Shown here piece after piece: positions 6,158-8,631 of a DNA stretch of 8,631 nt. Made by a program: the position numbers and the translations under genes. Location: positions 1 to 8,631 of the forward strand of contig JBFHKO010000107.1 in the NCBI GenBank assembly GCA_041595355.1. The letters are read 5' to 3'. The notes beneath the pieces are model-generated. The model worked only from the letters and a program-made list of their open reading frames with translations. It did not search any database and was not told the DNA's origin. Every line of letters begins with the position of its first letter. Position 1 is the stretch's first letter. This stretch comes from JBFHKO01 sp041595355. GTDB lineage: Bacteria > Pseudomonadota > Gammaproteobacteria > Enterobacterales > Aeromonadaceae.

Positions 6158-6502
6158 TGTGTGCTCACAGAGGACTGCAAACAACGAATTCTGCGGTTTG
6201 CCCATGCTGGTGTGCACAGAAACGCCATTTCGAAGCGTTGTGGGATTGGTATTGGCTCGGTGGAGCAGGTGATTTCCAGCACACCCGGCCTGGTGGAACG
6301 CCGCAAGCGGTGTCATCGGGAGTCCATGCGCCGGCGTTGCAGGGTGCAGATTATCAGGTATCGCAACGCTCACCCCGAAGCACACAGAAAAGACTACAAA
6401 AGTCGGTGCAACGCCGCTTTCTTCTGGTTGTACCTCAATGATCGCCCCTGGCTACAGGCTGTGCTTCCCGAGCCTGTAAAGCCAGCTGGGTGCGATGCCT
6501 GA
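6158..6502 (+). pseudogene. C-terminal remnant of a TnsD/TniQ-like Tn7-family targeting protein
   Basis: The open frame continues in the yhiN frame directly after its stop codon; the first possible start is GTG 6161, without a convincing ribosome-binding site. It encodes about 113 residues. I see a helix-turn-helix-like stretch (about 16-41, AGVHRNAISKRCGIGIGSVE), an Arg-rich middle (47-61), and FFWLYLNDRPWL (87-98). This resembles the 'YxWLYRxDRxWL' block near the end of TnsD-type proteins, which choose the insertion site for Tn7-like transposons. TnsD proteins are normally around 500 residues, so about four fifths, including the TniQ domain, are missing. No tnsA, tnsB or tnsC lies in the window. 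The assignment rests on my recognition of the motif. A short independent DNA-binding gene, perhaps translated by reinitiation after yhiN, is the alternative. Confidence 0.55.
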
Positions 6503-6750
6503 AGCCTTCTCCTTCATAGCCATAGTGACCGTTTTTCTTGTCGCAGGACAGGTCAGGGTTTAAGTCTGTATTCTTGCTACTGCAAAATAAAAGTTGACAG
6601 ATCAGCTCCCTATGAACCAGCATACATACACCGACCCGGTTCGTAGCGTTACTACTGTATTTTTTTGGTTGGGTTCATGAGGTAGCGACAGGTGGCAGCC
6701 TGTCGCTGCATTCAAAGCTAAACGTGAGGTAGTCACTGAAGGAGATTTGA
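6503..6750. other. AT-rich non-coding stretch at the island edge
   Basis: I find no convincing gene here; the one minus-strand frame (6435-6623) has no family features. The stretch holds an isolated perfect -35 hexamer TTGACA (6594-6599), but the best -10 at 18 bases is only CAGCAT. There is a run of seven T residues near 6660, and a long hairpin is listed separately. No repeated TnsB-type binding sites or transposon terminus could be made out. It probably holds the promoter of the following operon, whose exact position I cannot fix. Confidence 0.5.
6682..6709. repeat. Inverted repeat upstream of the restriction-modification operon
   Basis: AGCGACAGG (6684-6692) and CCTGTCGCT (6699-6707) are perfect inverted copies around a six-base gap, and pairing extends two more positions with one G-T pair (11 bp in all). 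It ends 41 bases before the ATG at 6751. No T-tract follows, so it is not a standard terminator. An operator for the downstream operon, a leader RNA structure, or a REP-like or mobile-element end are all possible. Confidence 0.6.
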
Positions 6751-7167
6751 ATGAAGCAAGCATATCAAACAAACGCAGTCCTGCAAGGCATCAGGGTGGT
6801 GAAGCGCATTCATCTGATCCGAGCCATAAAGCCCACAGAGGCTGGTGTTCCGCAGCATAGCAACACTGTAGAGGCTGAGCAGCGTGCAAAGCGTGAGAAC
6901 TTTGTTTTTCCAGCACCTGGCAAGATGAAGACCAGTGATGACATTTTCTTCTGCGCCATAGAGCGGGTTTTAGCACTTTTCAATAAGTACCATCGCAAGA
7001 ACCAAAAGAAAGTCACGAGCATAGTTAAAGGCTGGTTTGAGCAAGAGGCTCAGCGTGTTGGCTGGGGAGAAGCGATCTTCTTACCTGATACTCAGACGGG
7101 CCGAAGTGCTGGATGCATGCTGCGTGTTCCGATGAAGAAAGGATCGAGTCATGTCACCAACCACTAA
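6751..7167 (+). CDS. Uncharacterised 138-residue protein, first gene of the hsd operon
   Basis: I do not recognise this protein. The start is well supported by AAGGAG seven bases upstream, and codon use is even along its length, so it looks like a real gene. The chain is basic. It has an N-terminal Lys/Arg-rich segment (residues 1-30), a central helical stretch from SDDIFFCAIERVLALFNKY (62-80) into HRKNQKKVTSIVKGWFEQEAQRVGWGE (81-107), and a short tail. There are no membrane segments and no catalytic motif I can name. Its last 17 bases overlap the HsdS-like gene, so the two are almost certainly co-translated. A DNA-binding regulator, an accessory or inhibitor subunit of the restriction system, or an unrelated cargo gene are all possible. 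Sampled G+C is about 43%, the lowest in the window, which marks it as acquired. Confidence 0.75.
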   Translation: MKQAYQTNAVLQGIRVVKRIHLIRAIKPTEAGVPQHSNTVEAEQRAKRENFVFPAPGKMKTSDDIFFCAIERVLALFNKYHRKNQKKVTSIVKGWFEQEAQRVGWGEAIFLPDTQTGRSAGCMLRVPMKKGSSHVTNH

Positions 7168-7789
7168 TCTCACAGCACTTGAGGATATTGCTGATATTCG
7201 AACCGGGTTTACCTTTCGGGAAAAAACTGAAGAGGTATCCGCAAGCGAAGGTACGGCCCATGTGGCGCAGATCAAGGATGTACGGGGCGCGTGGGAAGCG
7301 ACGAGCTCGTCCCTGATCCAAGCCCATCAGCTGCCGCTGATCCGGTGGGAAGGCAAGGATAACGCTTTTGTGGCACCGGGAGCGGTGTTGTTGCCGTCCA
7401 GAGGCACCAAGGGAGGATACTTTCGTGCCTCTTGCCTGGTGTCTGATGACACTACCTCGCTGCCCACTGTCGTGAGTAGCCAGTTTCTGGTCATCATTCC
7501 CAAAAAGGGAGTGCTGCCTGAGTTTCTGTGCTGGTCGCTCAATCGTCCGGCAATGCAATACTGGCTGTCAGAAGGGGCTGGTAGCCAGGGCACCAATCTT
7601 GTGATGTTGAGCACCAAGGTGGCGAAAGAGATAAAACTGGAGATGCCCTCTCTGGTCACTCAACAAAAAATTCTTCGCTTAAACCAGCTTTGGGAGCAGG
7701 AACAGCAGCTGACCCAAGCCTTGTTAAAAAATCGAGAAGACATGCTGCAAGGCATGTTTCAGCAACTGCTTCAGGAGAAAACTGTATGA
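7151..7789 (+). CDS. hsdS: Short type I restriction specificity subunit, single TRD (HsdS-like)
   Basis: This 212-residue protein looks like half of a type I HsdS. Residues about 8-165 form one target-recognition domain with the usual opening LEDIADIRTGFTF (10-22), VAQIKDV (38-44), a central PGAVLLPSRGTKGGYF (76-91), and the end-of-TRD pattern GSQGTNLVMLSTKVAKEIKLEMPSL (144-168). Residues 170-206 form a helical conserved region. A normal HsdS has two TRDs and about 400 residues, so this one would have to dimerise or pair with another S protein, and would then be expected to read a symmetric split site. The start at 7151 has AAAGGA seven bases upstream and lies inside the preceding gene. The stop overlaps the hsdM start in ATGA, typical of coupled translation. 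Gene order S-M is reversed from the common R-M-S or M-S order. Which DNA site it reads cannot be told. Confidence 0.85.
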   Translation: MSPTTNLTALEDIADIRTGFTFREKTEEVSASEGTAHVAQIKDVRGAWEATSSSLIQAHQLPLIRWEGKDNAFVAPGAVLLPSRGTKGGYFRASCLVSDDTTSLPTVVSSQFLVIIPKKGVLPEFLCWSLNRPAMQYWLSEGAGSQGTNLVMLSTKVAKEIKLEMPSLVTQQKILRLNQLWEQEQQLTQALLKNREDMLQGMFQQLLQEKTV

Positions 7790-8631
7790 ACGACAAAATC
7801 AACCAGGATCAAATCAACAAGGCACTGTGGAACGCCTGCGATACCTTCCGTGGCACCATCAGCGCCGACACCTACAAGGATTTCATCCTGACCATGTTGT
7901 TCCTCAAGTACATCTCCGATGTATGGCAGGATCACTACGACGGCTACAAGGCCGAGTATGGCGACGAGCCGGAACTCATTGAAGAGATGATGAAGAACGA
8001 GCGCTTTGTGCTGCCCCGCGAAGCCAGCTTCAACGCCCTGTGGGAACGCCGCCACGAGCCCGGCAACGGCGAGCGTATCGATCAGGCTCTGCACGCCATT
8101 GAGGAAGCCAACGGCACCAAGCTGAAAGACGCCGGCAAGAGCGTGTTCCAGGATATTTCCTTCAACACCGACCGGCTGGGCGAAGAAAAACAGAAGAACA
8201 GCATTCTGCGTCACCTGCTGGAAGACTTTGCCAAACCCGAGCTGAACCTCAAGTCCAGCCGAGTGGGCGGCCTGGACGTGATCGGCAACGCCTATGAATA
8301 TCTCATCAAGAACTTTGCCGCCAGCGGCGGCCAGAAGGCCGGCGAGTTCTACACCCCGCCTGAAGTGAGCGACCTGATCGCCGCCCTGCTCGACCCCCAG
8401 CCCGGCGATACCATCTGCGACCCGGCCTGTGGCTCCGGATCCTTGCTGATGAAGTGCGGTCGCAAAGTGGTAGCCAACCACAGCAGCCGCCACTATGCCT
8501 TGTATGGCCAGGAAGCCATTGGCTCCACCTGGTCACTGGCCAAGATGAACATGTTTCTGCACGGCGAAGACAACCACAAGATTGAATGGGGCGACACCAT
8601 TCGCAACCCCAAGCTGCTGGACAAGAACGGC
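7786..8631 (+). CDS. hsdM: Type I restriction-modification DNA methyltransferase subunit HsdM, 3' end beyond window
   Basis: The visible 282 residues are the first half or more of HsdM, the N6-adenine methyltransferase of a type I restriction system that acts with HsdS and HsdR. Residues 1-150 form the helical HsdM N-terminal domain (from INKALWNACDTFRG, with FILTMLFLKYISD at 33-45). The SAM-dependent core follows: motif X region GQKAGEFYTPPEVSDLI (182-198), the SAM-binding motif I DPACGSGSLL (212-221), GQE (241-243) and WGDT (268-271). The catalytic NPPF/Y motif IV lies beyond the edge. The ATG at 7786 overlaps the HsdS stop by four bases and has AGGAG eight bases upstream. No frameshift is seen. 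Sampled G+C is about 62%, well above the two genes before it, which suggests a separate history for the recognition and methylation parts. hsdR is presumably downstream. Confidence 0.95.
   Translation, partial: MNDKINQDQINKALWNACDTFRGTISADTYKDFILTMLFLKYISDVWQDHYDGYKAEYGDEPELIEEMMKNERFVLPREASFNALWERRHEPGNGERIDQALHAIEEANGTKLKDAGKSVFQDISFNTDRLGEEKQKNSILRHLLEDFAKPELNLKSSRVGGLDVIGNAYEYLIKNFAASGGQKAGEFYTPPEVSDLIAALLDPQPGDTICDPACGSGSLLMKCGRKVVANHSSRHYALYGQEAIGSTWSLAKMNMFLHGEDNHKIEWGDTIRNPKLLDKNG

Noticed and set aside
4835..6385. 516-residue open frame on the minus strand opposite yhiN
   Set aside because: It is antisense to a gene with unmistakable family motifs, is Gln/Leu/Pro-rich, and also runs across the island boundary, which a real gene is unlikely to do.
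6575..6605. Short AT-rich stretch resembling a single Tn7 TnsB-binding site (CAAAATAAAAGTTGACAG)
   Set aside because: There is only one loose copy. Tn7-type ends carry several ordered copies and a TGT terminus, neither of which I could find.
6594..6623. TTGACA as the promoter of the hsd operon
   Set aside because: The hexamer is perfect but the best -10 at 18 bases is CAGCAT (three of six), so I did not call it as a separate promoter.
7771..8493. 240-residue open frame on the minus strand opposite hsdM
   Set aside because: It is a shadow of the HsdM frame, which has its motif I and N-terminal domain intact; the antisense product has no recognisable domain.
1..8631. CRISPR array, tRNA or rRNA gene
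   Set aside because: I saw no regularly spaced repeats and no cloverleaf or rRNA-like sequence on either strand.

Overview
The window looks like chromosomal DNA of a high-GC gammaproteobacterium. Sampled 60-base lines are about 68% G+C in the core part. The proteins (a UspA very close to the E. coli type, a CspA-type cold shock protein, a YhiN-type flavoprotein) and the uspA/yhiN neighbourhood fit an Aeromonadales-like genome. That placement is inference from protein character, not a database result.

Core part, 1-6157. A G3E-family (CobW/YjiA-like) GTPase runs off the left edge on the minus strand. Next, also on minus, is a diguanylate cyclase with the order PAS, GGDEF, hemerythrin; its GGEEF site, I-site and all seven di-iron ligands are intact. 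It is divergent from a small YjdJ-type GNAT protein, with candidate promoters facing both ways. A strong hairpin lies between the convergent ends of the GNAT gene and a 56-residue, extremely acidic small protein, which is followed on the minus strand by a cold shock protein gene with a good terminator and promoter. Divergent from the cold shock gene is a second PAS-GGDEF protein whose GGDEF site has decayed to EGDNL. uspA (minus) and yhiN (plus, GTG start) follow, divergently arranged.

Accessory part, 6158-8631. Immediately after the yhiN stop codon the sequence becomes AT-richer and looks horizontally acquired. First comes a headless C-terminal piece of a TnsD/TniQ-like Tn7-family target-selection protein, in the same frame as yhiN and starting within a few bases of its stop. 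After about 250 bases of non-coding DNA with one long hairpin there is a tightly packed operon: an unrecognised 138-residue protein, a short single-TRD type I specificity subunit (HsdS-like, 212 residues), and hsdM, which runs off the right edge. The genes overlap by 17 and 4 bases. Sampled G+C rises from about 43% to 52% to 62% across the three genes.

How it fits together. The left part carries two c-di-GMP-type proteins, one probably an oxygen- or redox-responsive synthase and one probably a non-catalytic sensor or receptor, among stress and cold-shock genes. The right part is best read as the edge of a defence island whose insertion at the 3' end of yhiN may trace to a Tn7-like element, of which only the TnsD tail is visible here. 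The most interesting items are the TnsD scar at the yhiN stop, the half-size HsdS with its unknown upstream partner, the PAS-GGDEF-hemerythrin architecture, and the small acidic protein.
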